This document shows, piece after piece, positions 17,178-26,004 of a stretch of DNA of 36,307 nucleotides. Source of the stretch: Clostridiales bacterium (lineage in GTDB: Bacteria > Bacillota > Clostridia > Saccharofermentanales > Saccharofermentanaceae); contig JAFWLP010000031.1 in NCBI GenBank assembly GCA_017511005.1, positions 1 to 36,307 on the forward strand. Direction: 5' to 3'. The notes beneath the pieces were generated by a model, which did no database searches, was not told the DNA's origin, and worked only from the letters and a program-made list of their open reading frames with translations. Within the stretch, counting starts at the first letter, position 1. Each line of letters opens with the position of its first letter. The position numbers were made by a program, and so were the translations under genes.

Positions 17178-17208
17178 ATTATATGGTTGCCCCATTTTTG
17201 CCACAACC
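17178..17208 (-). promoter_or_regulatory. Promoter of the sugar-transport operon with GGTTG/CAACC repeat
   Basis: The minus strand has TATAAT (17178-17183) at a 17-base spacing from TTGTGG (17201-17206), a poor -35 typical of activated promoters. The spacer carries an inverted repeat on the plus strand: GGTTGCC at 17185-17191 and CAACC at 17204-17208. ATGGTTGCC is shared exactly with the hairpin at 15308-15316. Expected start near 17171. Confidence 0.55.
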
Positions 17209-17279
17209 CGAAAAAGTCTAACTAAACAACCGATAAACTCTACAAAAATGCAATAATTTCTACATCAATAAACAAAGTT

Positions 17280-17319
17280 CGCCTGCCTCGTTTGTGCATG
17301 TTGCACAATTTGGCAGGCG
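17280..17319 (-). terminator. Putative terminator after the AraC-type response regulator
   Basis: A long interrupted hairpin: CGCCTGCC pairs with GGCAGGCG, and after a short internal bulge TTGTGCA pairs with TGCACAA around a 3-base loop. It lies just beyond the regulator stop. Only a modest T-rich stretch follows, so termination may be incomplete. Confidence 0.55.
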
Positions 17320-17341
17320 TTCATTGAACAAAACAGTCAAA

Positions 17342-18943
17342 TTATTCCCCCCGGTTGGTCTTTCGGTACTTTGAAGGCGTACAGCCCATGATCTCAATGA
17401 ATTTGCGGATAAAGTAATCACTGTCCTTATATCCGACATTCTCGGCAATGCGGTTGATCTTCTCATCGGTATTGATGATCTGCTTTGCGGCTTCCCTGAT
17501 CCTGTAATTTGTCAGGTAATTCTTAAAAGACATCCCGTACTTTTTCCTGAATATCTGTCCAAGGTAGGAATTATTAATATGGTATTTGTCACCGAGATCC
17601 TTAAGGCTGATGTTGTCTGCGAAGTTTTCCTTGATCTCCGCTTCGACTTCGGCCAGTATTCCGTGGGATATGCTTTTCCGGAGATCCGAAAGATATGCCG
17701 CATAATCCAGGGCAAATTTCTTCAGGTGCTGATGGCTTCCCCTGAGGAAGACCCCTTCCGAAGCCTGATCGGAAATATACTGGATGATCTCCTCCTGGTT
17801 AACGGTATCATCAAGTTCACTGGCAAGATGGATAAGCTGGAAGAGCAGGTAATTGATGTTAAGGTCAAATGCCCTGTTGTTTCCTTCCTTGCCCTGAAGT
17901 TCCCCGTAAAGTCTCTCTATGCCCGCCTCGATGGCCTGAGGTTCGTTCTTTACTATGGAATCGATGATCTCGTCTATGGTGTTCTTACAGAGTACTATGC
18001 CTCCGTAAGATCCGTGTGTCTCTTCCGTCTCCTCCGCAAAATAGAGTTTCTTGGTATTGTGGAATCCGGTAATGCTCCTGAGTCTCCTGCAGGAAACATA
18101 TGATCTCGACAGGGAAGCCAGATCCGAGACCAGCTTTCCGCAAAGCATTCTTACGGGCTTTATCATGAGCACTTCGATCTTTCTGATAAGCGCATTCAGG
18201 AACTCCGTCTCGGTCATGTCGCGCATGACGGCCATGTTCTCGCAGTATACGAAGCTGACGCTGTATGTGTCTTCATCGTAGGTGAAGTCAAGCGCAAAAT
18301 GGTTTGAATACTCCTTGAGCACTTCCCTGCAGGCATTGCAGAGCTGCCTCTGCATGACGCTCAGATCATCCGAATCACTGTTCTCCTCGTCGGTTTCCCT
18401 GTGGACGTACTCGATGTCGATAAACCTCAGGCTGCCCGCAAGCTGAAGATGCTTATTGGCATAGTCTACGTCCTCATCATTGAACTTGCCCTTTATTATG
18501 TGCCTGATTATCCTCGCAAGATAAGCATCCTCCATCTTCTCCCGGTCTTTTTTCAGGATGATGGATTCCCTGTTGAGATTGGTTACCTTCCTGAGTACCG
18601 CTATCAGTTCCTCTTCTATGACAGGCTTTAAGATATAGTCCAGACAGCCGTTCCTTATCGCTCTCTGCGTATAAGCAAAATCGTCATAACCGGTAAGGAG
18701 AACGAATGCCGCATCGGATATCTTCTCCCTCTTCACTGTCTCAAGGAGTTCAAGACCCGTCATTTCCGGCATCCTGATGTCGGATATTATGAGATCAACG
18801 TGATTCTCGTACAGATATCTTAATGCTTCCTTTCCGTTCGAGCAGGTCGCGGCTATCTCGAACCCGCCGCTCTCCCAGTCGATAAGGACCTGAAGACCCT
18901 GCAGGATATAAGGTTCGTCATCAACAAGCATAACTTTAAGCAT
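17342..18943 (-). CDS. YesN-like response regulator with AraC-type DNA-binding domain
   Basis: A 533-residue regulator. The receiver domain (1-120) has the acidic pair near residues 8-9, the phosphoacceptor Asp55 in SDIRMP, and the conserved lysine in LKPV near 106. A long middle region (about 130-425) has no family I can name. The C-terminus (about 430-530) is a double helix-turn-helix AraC domain ending in the usual YFIRKF...PSKYRK pattern. It follows the sensor kinase by eight bases and should activate the adjacent transporter operon, and possibly the divergent GH43 gene, when phosphorylated by that kinase. No autoregulation site is evident. Confidence 0.93.
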   Translation of the reverse strand: MLKVMLVDDEPYILQGLQVLIDWESGGFEIAATCSNGKEALRYLYENHVDLIISDIRMPEMTGLELLETVKREKISDAAFVLLTGYDDFAYTQRAIRNGCLDYILKPVIEEELIAVLRKVTNLNRESIILKKDREKMEDAYLARIIRHIIKGKFNDEDVDYANKHLQLAGSLRFIDIEYVHRETDEENSDSDDLSVMQRQLCNACREVLKEYSNHFALDFTYDEDTYSVSFVYCENMAVMRDMTETEFLNALIRKIEVLMIKPVRMLCGKLVSDLASLSRSYVSCRRLRSITGFHNTKKLYFAEETEETHGSYGGIVLCKNTIDEIIDSIVKNEPQAIEAGIERLYGELQGKEGNNRAFDLNINYLLFQLIHLASELDDTVNQEEIIQYISDQASEGVFLRGSHQHLKKFALDYAAYLSDLRKSISHGILAEVEAEIKENFADNISLKDLGDKYHINNSYLGQIFRKKYGMSFKNYLTNYRIREAAKQIINTDEKINRIAENVGYKDSDYFIRKFIEIMGCTPSKYRKTNRGE

Positions 18944-18951
18944 AATTCACC

Positions 18952-20718
18952 TCACGTTGAAGTAGTGATCATTTCCGACGGTATCGTGATTATGACGCTC
19001 ATTCCGATACCCTTCTCGCTCTCTATCGCAAACTTCGCCTGATCCCTGAACATCATCTTTATCCTGAGACAGGCATTAAGGATTCCTACGTGCTTCGCCT
19101 TCTTTATGGTATCAATAGTAACATTATTCATTCTTTCCTGAAGAGCCGCGGCATCTTCCTCATCCATTCCGTCTCCCGTATCCTCGACTTCTATTACGAG
19201 ATCGTCCTCTTTCTTATAGACTCTTACAAATATCCATCCCTGTGAAGATTTGGACTCGATCCCGTGGACACACGCATTCTCGACGAAGGTAACCAGCGTG
19301 AGCTTCGGGATAAGTATATGCTTGCATTCGTCATCGATATCGATGTCAAAAGAGATCCTTTCGCCGAACCTGTAGCTCTGGAGCTGAAGATAAGCGTCTA
19401 TGAAGCCTTCTTCCTCTTCTATCGTAACCGCGTCATCATGCCATTCGACATTCTGTCTCTGCATTACGGCAAGCTTCTGAACCATCTCGGCAGTCTCAGT
19501 CTCACCTTTAAGGATACTGTGCATCCTGATGCTCTCTAGAGCGTTGAAAAGGAAGTGCGGATTGATCTGACTCTGAAGTGCCAGGAGTTCGGCATTCTTT
19601 CTGGCAATATCGATCTCACGTTCACGGAGTTTGTCTTTGTAGATGGTGTTGGTAAGCTCGCTGTTGATGCCAACGATCCTGTTGTAGTTGTGCATGAGGG
19701 CTGATATCTCATCGGAACCCTTGATCTCTTTGATCGGCTGGAAGATGTCATTATCGCCTTCGCCGAACGCTTTTCCCAGGATGCTTATCCGCTCAGTAAT
19801 GGAACGTTCAAGTATCTTCATGAGAAGGATCGGGATGATGAGCGTTACGATGATGAGCAATAGGATAACGGGAATATTATTGCTTATTACATTGGTGATA
19901 GTCAGGTCCTCCGTAAAAGCATAGACAGTCAGCGTATTGCCGTACATCGGATATTCCTTGACGGTCATATAAGTCTTTTTTGCAGCCTTATCCTGAAGTG
20001 ACTGATAATCGGTGTTGGGATATTTGTTGGAATAGATTATGTAATCGTCACAGCAGACGAACATCGCACAGTCAACGAGTATCTCCGAGAGATCCTCACT
20101 TATCCTCCAGTTTTTGTGTTCTATTGTTACGAGCTTGTCAACGGCGGATTTTGTATTAGTCATTCTCCTGATATATATGAACCGCTTCTGGTCAAAAGAT
20201 CTCATGACCGGTTCATAATCGTAGTAGGCGTAAAAAGCCTCGTTGACCCCGCTCTCCATGTACTTTGTGTACCACACTTCATCCTCGGCTTCCGACAGCG
20301 GATGAAAATAATTTCCGTTCAGCATCGTCCTGTTATTTGAGTAGATAACAATCCTGTCCCTGTTATAGTCGGCAAATGTGGTGAAAAACGAATTCTCGAT
20401 GGTGGTGTTGTAAGCGTGATAATAATCGTAAGGCGATTCGTATAAAGCATTGATAAACGAGTTAAGTGATTTGTTAAGATCGAAGGCTGATGCGACCGAA
20501 GCATCATTTTTCAGAAGGTTATCGAAATAATTTGCATACGAATCGATCGCGTTCTCCCTGGTGAATGCCTGTTTCTTGAGCTCCGCCTCATATATGGATC
20601 TGATCAGGAAAACGTCGGTAATTACGAGCGGCAGGATGATGCCGAAAATATACATCAGAAGGAACTTCTTACTCAGCTTCAGATTTCCGAACAGATTGCC
20701 TCTGGTGTGCTTATCCAT
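18952..20718 (-). CDS. YesM-like sensor histidine kinase
   Basis: A 588-residue membrane kinase. TM helices at about 19-40 and 282-302 flank an extracellular sensor region of about 240 residues; a HAMP-like linker follows (about 303-355). The phosphoacceptor is His388 in QINPHFLFN, the signature of the YesM class (His_kinase domain), followed by an ATPase domain with FVENACVHG and EDTGDGMD. This class usually senses sugars or their binding proteins and signals to YesN-type regulators, here encoded next. The start has only a GGGG-type ribosome binding site but aligns well. Confidence 0.93.
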   Translation of the reverse strand: MDKHTRGNLFGNLKLSKKFLLMYIFGIILPLVITDVFLIRSIYEAELKKQAFTRENAIDSYANYFDNLLKNDASVASAFDLNKSLNSFINALYESPYDYYHAYNTTIENSFFTTFADYNRDRIVIYSNNRTMLNGNYFHPLSEAEDEVWYTKYMESGVNEAFYAYYDYEPVMRSFDQKRFIYIRRMTNTKSAVDKLVTIEHKNWRISEDLSEILVDCAMFVCCDDYIIYSNKYPNTDYQSLQDKAAKKTYMTVKEYPMYGNTLTVYAFTEDLTITNVISNNIPVILLLIIVTLIIPILLMKILERSITERISILGKAFGEGDNDIFQPIKEIKGSDEISALMHNYNRIVGINSELTNTIYKDKLREREIDIARKNAELLALQSQINPHFLFNALESIRMHSILKGETETAEMVQKLAVMQRQNVEWHDDAVTIEEEEGFIDAYLQLQSYRFGERISFDIDIDDECKHILIPKLTLVTFVENACVHGIESKSSQGWIFVRVYKKEDDLVIEVEDTGDGMDEEDAAALQERMNNVTIDTIKKAKHVGILNACLRIKMMFRDQAKFAIESEKGIGMSVIITIPSEMITTST

Positions 20719-20921
20719 AATCCCCGGACCCGTAAAGAGACCTTCTCCTTTGTTAGTCTTTCAATATGTTATTAGAAAGATACGGCCTTTGCAAACAGGT
20801 CCATTGATCAAAGTGTTTGATTATCACCCTCTCTTATCAGCAATTTATCCCGTTGAATAATGATGATCGATTATCTACTATAAATATTGTGCTTATAAAA
20901 TATATTTATGAGGAGTTCCAT
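20719..20921. promoter_or_regulatory. Divergent promoter region between the kinase and the GH43-esterase genes
   Basis: The 203-base gap must hold leftward and rightward promoters. Leftward, TTGCAA and TAACAT lie 17 bases apart on the minus strand. Rightward, TATAAA-like boxes occur near 20880 and 20895 without a good -35, consistent with an activated promoter. TTGATCAAAGTGTTTGATTA near 20804-20823 is a repeated TTGAT element that could be an operator. All assignments are weak. Confidence 0.3.
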
Positions 20922-23894
20922 ATGCTTAGAATCGTTAAGACCGAGAACGGACTTGTAAGAGGCCTTCCCGGAAACAATACCCGTATATCTGTTTTCAAAG
21001 GAATACCGTTTGCGCAGCCGCCGGTTGGAGAAAACCGCTGGAAGGCACCTCAGCCCTGCAAAGACTGGGACGGTATTTACGATGCATATAAGTTCGGTCC
21101 CATTCCCTATCAGGATCAGCCCGGTGTCGGCACGGACATCTACTGCAGGGAATGGCATGTTGACCCTGACATCGAGCGTGAGGAAGACTGCCTCTACCTG
21201 AACATATGGACCAATGCCAAGAGTGAGAACGATAAACTCCCCGTTCTCATCTGGATCTACGGCGGCGGATTCCAGTGGGGTTATTCCGCGGAGATGGAAT
21301 TCAACGGAGAGAATCTGGCAAAGAAAGGCATCATCGTCGTAACCGTAAACTACCGTCTCGGCGCTTTCGGTTTTCTGGCCCACCCGGATCTTTTCGAAGA
21401 ATCCCCTGAAGCTCCGGCAAACTTCGGATTGCTTGACCAGCAGGCTGCGATGAAATGGGTTAAGAGAAACATTGCCGCATTCGGAGGCGACCCCGACAAC
21501 ATTACAATTGCAGGCCAGTCGGCAGGCGGCGGAAGCGTGCTTAACCACCTTACCGCCCAAACGAGTATCGGTCTGTATGACAGGGCCATCATCCTCTCGG
21601 GAATAATACAGTTTCCCTACATCAAAGACTTCGTAATGACACCCAGGGACATCGATGACGCATGCTCATACGGCAGGAAGTTTTTTGAGAAGCTCGGAGT
21701 CAGCACTGTTGAGGAAGCAAGAAAACTCGATCAGGAATTCATCCGTGAGACATACGGCAAGTTCAGGGAGACCGAGAATTTCTTCTTTACTCCCATGATC
21801 GACAAAGTCTTCATGGACGATGACCCTTATAAGCTCTTCCTCGAAGGAAAGCATGCTCACGTTCCCGTCATGTCAGGCAACACATACGATGAATTCCCGA
21901 GTTTCATTTTCGCGGACTCAAAGGAAGGATTCGAAGCACAGGCAAGAGAACTCTTCGGCGATAAGGCTGATGAATTCCTTTCATTCCCCGAAGCGCAGGC
22001 TCACAACGGCAACATGTACGCATCCGTACGCGCGATCGAGTGCGGGGTCAAAGCCGCATTTGCCCACAATGACAAGGCCGGATATTACTACAGTTTCGAA
22101 CCTGACATTCCCGGAGAGGACGATCCGGGAACCTTCCACTCCGTAGATCTCTGGTTCTTCTTCGACAACCTCGACAAATGCTGGAGACCCATGACAGGAA
22201 GACACTTTGACATTGCAAGACAGATGAGCACGTACTTTGCAAACTTCGTAAAGAACGGCGATCCGAACGGCAATGATGTCGACGGAAGCGCACTCCCTCT
22301 TTGGAAGCCATATACACCGGCTTCACAGAACGAGATGCACTTTACCCGTGACGGTGCAAGACCGGCCGTTCAGGAAGACAATCCGGAGAATGCTTTCTAC
22401 ACGTTCATGACAAGGCACATCGAAGAATCCGCAATGGGTTCCGCCGTTGAGCGCAGCGGTGAGTCCAAGCCCAGAGTCGAGCTTTACGATGTTCCGAAGA
22501 AACAGGCATTCAACCCTTATCTTCCCAACTGGGAATACATCCCTGACGGTGAGCCCTACGTATTTAATGACCGGGTCTATGTTTATGGTTCCCATGATAT
22601 CTTCAACGGACACGCTTTCTGTCTGGACGATTACGTAACATGGTCTGCTCCCGTAAACGATCTCGGCAACTGGACATATGAAGGAGTTATCTTTAAGAGG
22701 ACTGATGATCCCGCCAACAAAGACGACCGCGGCTGCCTTTACGCACCTGACGTTACGGTCGGACCTGACGGAAGATACTATCTCTTCTATGCTCTCGACA
22801 ACGACTGCGTTATCTCCGTTGCGGCAAGTGACTCGCCTTCAGGCAGATTCGAGTTTATTGGAAACGTTCACTATGAGGACGGGACTCTCCTGGGCAAAAA
22901 GGAAGGCGACGAGCAGCAGTTCGATCCGGGCGTCATCACGATCGGCGATACAACGTATATGTACACCGGATTCTGCGGACAGGGCGACAAGTCGCGTCAC
23001 GGATGCATGGTGACAGTTCTTGACAAGGACATGCTGACGGTAAAGCGCGCTCCGGAATTCATGATCCCCTCGACACAGTACAGCCAGGGAACCGAATTTG
23101 AAGGCCACGCATTCTTCGAAGCTCCTTCAATAAGAGAGAGAAACGGTATCTTCTACCTTATCTATTCTTCCCAGGTAATGCACGAACTCTGCTATGCAAC
23201 CTCAGACAACCCGCTGGGACCCTTCAGTTACGGCGGAGTCATCGTAAGCAACTGCGACATCGGTATCGGCACATACAAGCCCGCTGACAAGCCGGCATGC
23301 TTCGGCGCGAACAATCACGGGAGCATTGTGCAGATCGGCGATGATTGGTACATCTTCTATCACAGACAGACCAACAACGACTGGTATTCACGCCAGGGCT
23401 GCGCCGAGAAGATCAGCTTCGGGGAAGACGGATCGATCAGTCAGGTCGAGATCACTTCCTGCGGCCTCAACGGCGGACCTCTGTCCGATAAAGGCGAATA
23501 TCCCGCACACATTGCCTGCAACATCTTCGATGACAGGGACAAGATGTATGTAGGCGAGCCCAAGGCTGCCAACATCACCATGGATATCCGCGACATCGTA
23601 AAGGGTCCCTCCCACATCAGGGACATAGGCAACAATACCACGGTCGGATTCAAGTATTTCGATCTCAAGGGTGTAAAGGGACTGAGGCTCACGACCAGAG
23701 GTTACGGTCAGGGCGAATTCGAGATCAGGACTTCAATTGACGGTGAGGTGCTCGGAAAGATATCCGTAAGATTCTGCACGGCATGGGAAGACGGCAAGGC
23801 AGAGTTCACCGTGCCTGACGGTGTATATCCGCTCTACCTGACATTCAAGGGCGGCGGAAGCACTTCACTCCTGAGTTTTGAATTCCTGCACTGA
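20922..23894 (+). CDS. Carboxylesterase-glycoside hydrolase family 43 fusion with C-terminal CBM-like module
   Basis: A 990-residue enzyme. Residues 1 to about 500 form a type-B carboxylesterase: nucleophile Ser200 in GQSAGG, oxyanion WIYGGGF, probable acid Glu324 and His406. Residues about 530-850 form a five-bladed GH43 domain with the expected acids Asp542 (base), Asp610 (YAPDV) and Glu733 (FFEAPS), and His799 in NNHGS. The last 120 residues look like a CBM6-type beta-sandwich. GH43 enzymes are mainly beta-xylosidases and arabinofuranosidases, so the protein may deacetylate or deferuloylate and then trim imported arabinoxylan fragments; exact specificities are unknown. I chose the ATG at 20922, with AGGAG six bases upstream and the family N-terminus, over an upstream frame extension. 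No signal peptide is present, so it should be cytosolic, fitting the adjacent transporter. Confidence 0.9.
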   Translation: MLRIVKTENGLVRGLPGNNTRISVFKGIPFAQPPVGENRWKAPQPCKDWDGIYDAYKFGPIPYQDQPGVGTDIYCREWHVDPDIEREEDCLYLNIWTNAKSENDKLPVLIWIYGGGFQWGYSAEMEFNGENLAKKGIIVVTVNYRLGAFGFLAHPDLFEESPEAPANFGLLDQQAAMKWVKRNIAAFGGDPDNITIAGQSAGGGSVLNHLTAQTSIGLYDRAIILSGIIQFPYIKDFVMTPRDIDDACSYGRKFFEKLGVSTVEEARKLDQEFIRETYGKFRETENFFFTPMIDKVFMDDDPYKLFLEGKHAHVPVMSGNTYDEFPSFIFADSKEGFEAQARELFGDKADEFLSFPEAQAHNGNMYASVRAIECGVKAAFAHNDKAGYYYSFEPDIPGEDDPGTFHSVDLWFFFDNLDKCWRPMTGRHFDIARQMSTYFANFVKNGDPNGNDVDGSALPLWKPYTPASQNEMHFTRDGARPAVQEDNPENAFYTFMTRHIEESAMGSAVERSGESKPRVELYDVPKKQAFNPYLPNWEYIPDGEPYVFNDRVYVYGSHDIFNGHAFCLDDYVTWSAPVNDLGNWTYEGVIFKRTDDPANKDDRGCLYAPDVTVGPDGRYYLFYALDNDCVISVAASDSPSGRFEFIGNVHYEDGTLLGKKEGDEQQFDPGVITIGDTTYMYTGFCGQGDKSRHGCMVTVLDKDMLTVKRAPEFMIPSTQYSQGTEFEGHAFFEAPSIRERNGIFYLIYSSQVMHELCYATSDNPLGPFSYGGVIVSNCDIGIGTYKPADKPACFGANNHGSIVQIGDDWYIFYHRQTNNDWYSRQGCAEKISFGEDGSISQVEITSCGLNGGPLSDKGEYPAHIACNIFDDRDKMYVGEPKAANITMDIRDIVKGPSHIRDIGNNTTVGFKYFDLKGVKGLRLTTRGYGQGEFEIRTSIDGEVLGKISVRFCTAWEDGKAEFTVPDGVYPLYLTFKGGGSTSLLSFEFLH

Positions 23895-23922
23895 TATCCA
23901 AAATCAATAAAATCAAAACCGC

Positions 23923-23949
23923 AACGGCTGAACTTAAAGTTCAGCCGTT
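23923..23949. terminator. Bidirectional terminator between convergent genes
   Basis: AACGGCTGAAC pairs perfectly with GTTCAGCCGTT around the loop TTAAA. T-rich sequence follows on the minus strand, and a looser T-rich stretch on the plus strand. The TAA stop of the leftward kinase gene falls in the loop. It serves the GH43 gene (rightward) and the kinase gene (leftward). Confidence 0.8.
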
Positions 23950-25172
23950 ATTCTTATCTCTTTATCTTTGCCCTCGGCATATATCTTTCCGCCGTGGGCT
24001 TCTGTTATCCCTCTTGCGATCGACAGACCGATGCCGTAACCTCCTGTCTCCGAATTCCTGGATTCATCCGTTCTGTAGAAACGGTCGAACATGTGGTCAA
24101 GATCTTTTTTCGATACCGGATCCACCGTATCATTTGCAACCGATAACCTGACCCCCTGGCCGTTCCTGACAAGCGAGACTTTCACGGTGCTTCCTTCGGG
24201 AGAATACTTGATCGCATTATCCATCAGGACAGACACCAGTTCCCTTATCGCTTTCTGGTCACCTTTATAGCTGATATCCGGAGTGATGCTTGTCTCAATG
24301 TTTCTGCCTCCCGCTATTGCAAGTCCCCTGAAGGATTCAACGTCTTCAGCTACCACGTCGGAAATGGGAAAATCGATCCTGTTCATCTTGTCCTTCGAGC
24401 CTTCTTCGGTCTTGGCAAGATAGATGAGCCTGTTCGTAAGCTCGGTAAGTCTTTCCGTCTGCTTTCTGATATCGGTGAGCCACTCATTGTTCTCGCTTTC
24501 CATCTCGATGACATCGCAGTCCGCGTTAATGACGGCAAGCGGAGTCTTTATCTCATGTCCCGCATCGGTAATGAACCTCTTCTGTTTCTCATATGCTTCG
24601 GCTACAGGTTTTACGACAGCCTTTGAAAATATGGCTATGAGCGAGAAAACAACAAGCAGGCCGATCACTGAGATGGCAATGCTTATTCCCAAAAACGATC
24701 TGGCATTGTCAAGGCTCCTTCCGCAGTCGTAGAAGACTATCAGCGTGATATCACCGTTGCCGGCCCTTCTGTATCTGTAATCATCAACAAAACCCTGTAT
24801 CTTTCTGGAAGCGTATACGCGTTTAGCAAGAGATACGGCTCCTGATGAGTCAACTGCCGCTATCCTTCCGGTATCAACAGCCACGGAGTTACCTGACTTG
24901 TCAAAAGCAACTGTGAAAAACCTTGCCTCGAAACGCATCTCGGGAGACATGCGGCCTCCCCTTCCGACGTCAAAGAATCCTCCAAATGGCATGGGACCCA
25001 TATCAGCAGGGAACTCGCCCTCGTTTGCAGTAAGTATGTTAAGGACATTATCCGCATCCCTGATGACTTCCCTGAAGTTGAATATATTGATCGAACCGAT
25101 CAGCACCGCAAGGACTGCCGTTACCGACAGCATTGCAATGACAATGAACTTCCTGCGGAGCTTTCCGATCAT
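23934..25172 (-). CDS. Two-component sensor histidine kinase (HisKA/HATPase), partner of the OmpR-type regulator at 25169
   Basis: A 412-residue kinase with TM helices at about 9-31 and 159-182 and an extracellular region of about 125 residues containing a Gly/Phe/Met-rich patch. The phosphoacceptor is His206 in DAGHEIKTPL. The ATPase domain has the N box MDNAIKYS and the late GYGIGLSIA, but the segment where DxGxGI is expected reads VANDTVDPVSKK, a divergent G1 box seen in some Clostridial kinases. It overlaps the regulator gene by four bases. The pair is divergent from the VTC operon and is the natural candidate to control it. Confidence 0.92.
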   Translation of the reverse strand: MIGKLRRKFIVIAMLSVTAVLAVLIGSINIFNFREVIRDADNVLNILTANEGEFPADMGPMPFGGFFDVGRGGRMSPEMRFEARFFTVAFDKSGNSVAVDTGRIAAVDSSGAVSLAKRVYASRKIQGFVDDYRYRRAGNGDITLIVFYDCGRSLDNARSFLGISIAISVIGLLVVFSLIAIFSKAVVKPVAEAYEKQKRFITDAGHEIKTPLAVINADCDVIEMESENNEWLTDIRKQTERLTELTNRLIYLAKTEEGSKDKMNRIDFPISDVVAEDVESFRGLAIAGGRNIETSITPDISYKGDQKAIRELVSVLMDNAIKYSPEGSTVKVSLVRNGQGVRLSVANDTVDPVSKKDLDHMFDRFYRTDESRNSETGGYGIGLSIARGITEAHGGKIYAEGKDKEIRITAEL

Positions 25173-25843
25173 TTGATCTCCTCCAGGGTGTATCCGGCAT
25201 TTCTGACGGCTTTTATCTGAACGTCGGCTTCAAGAGCCGCAAGCTTCTTCCTCAGATAAGAAATGTATGTCCAGGCCGTGCTTATGTCTGATTCCGAATC
25301 CAGACCCCAGATCTTATCCATGAACTTCTCCGTGGAGATCAGGATGCCGGGATTGATCATGAGCATTTCCATCATCTGGAATTCCTTGCCGGCAAGTCTG
25401 TACTTTCCCTTTGGTGATGAGAGCTCGAAGCTGCCCCTGTCCAATTTAAGATTCCCGAATTTAAGGACATTGTCATTGGCGACCGCAGGCTGTCTCGTGA
25501 GCACTCTTATCCTTGCGAGAAGTTCTTTTGTGGCAAACGGCTTCGTGAGATAATCGTTTGCCCCGGAATCCAGTCCCTCAACCTTGTCATCGATCTCGGA
25601 TTTTGCAGTGAGCATAAGGACCGGGACACTGTTGCCCTTAGACCTTATCTCCTTTAAGGCGGAGATGCCGTCCTGCTTAGGCATCATGATGTCCATGATC
25701 ACCAGATCATATTCGCTCGCCATTGCGTAGAGTACAGCTTCTTCACCGTCGAAAACACAGTCGACCGAATAATTGCTCTTGGTAAGGATCGCCTTTAATG
25801 CTTTGGATAAAGATCTCTCGTCTTCCGCCAGAAGTATTCTCAT
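25169..25843 (-). CDS. OmpR/PhoB-type response regulator
   Basis: A 224-residue regulator with receiver domain (1-115; acidic pocket Glu7-Asp8, phosphoacceptor Asp51 in IMDIMMP, conserved Lys in TKPFATKELLAR) and a C-terminal winged helix (about 125-222, with the usual SxAWTYISYLRKK pattern). AGAGGTG precedes the ATG. It is the first gene of the leftward regulator-kinase pair and faces the VTC operon across 161 bases containing a TTTAAG direct repeat. Confidence 0.95.
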   Translation of the reverse strand: MRILLAEDERSLSKALKAILTKSNYSVDCVFDGEEAVLYAMASEYDLVIMDIMMPKQDGISALKEIRSKGNSVPVLMLTAKSEIDDKVEGLDSGANDYLTKPFATKELLARIRVLTRQPAVANDNVLKFGNLKLDRGSFELSSPKGKYRLAGKEFQMMEMLMINPGILISTEKFMDKIWGLDSESDISTAWTYISYLRKKLAALEADVQIKAVRNAGYTLEEIK

Positions 25844-25940
25844 ATAACACCTCTTTGATCATGCTTTTAATCTTAATATACCACCATATTCATTAAACAC
25901 CGTTGCCGGCACGTTTTTCACTCAGATTTCACCCGTTTGC

Positions 25941-25977
25941 TTTAAGGTCTGTTTTAAGTTCGCACCATAAGATTAAG
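25941..25977 (+). promoter_or_regulatory. Probable activated promoter of the VTC operon with a TTTAAG direct repeat
   Basis: TTTAAG occurs at 25941-25946 and 25953-25958, a 12-bp period, and TTAAG again at 25973-25977. Nine bases after the second copy lies TAAGAT (25968-25973), a possible -10, while no -35 is present. Direct repeats replacing the -35 are how OmpR/PhoB-type regulators activate promoters. The start codon follows at 26005. The link to the divergent regulator is inference. Confidence 0.4.
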
Positions 25978-26004
25978 ACAGCAAACTTAAATGAGGTTAA
26001 AAAC

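Noticed and set aside
20804-20823. TTGAT-repeat operator in the divergent kinase/GH43 region
   Set aside because: Short, AT-rich and without a second copy in the locus; kept only as a remark in the regional entry.
20871-21560. 229-codon open frame antisense to the esterase domain
   Set aside because: Covers the conserved catalytic region of the real gene on the opposite strand; no supporting signals.
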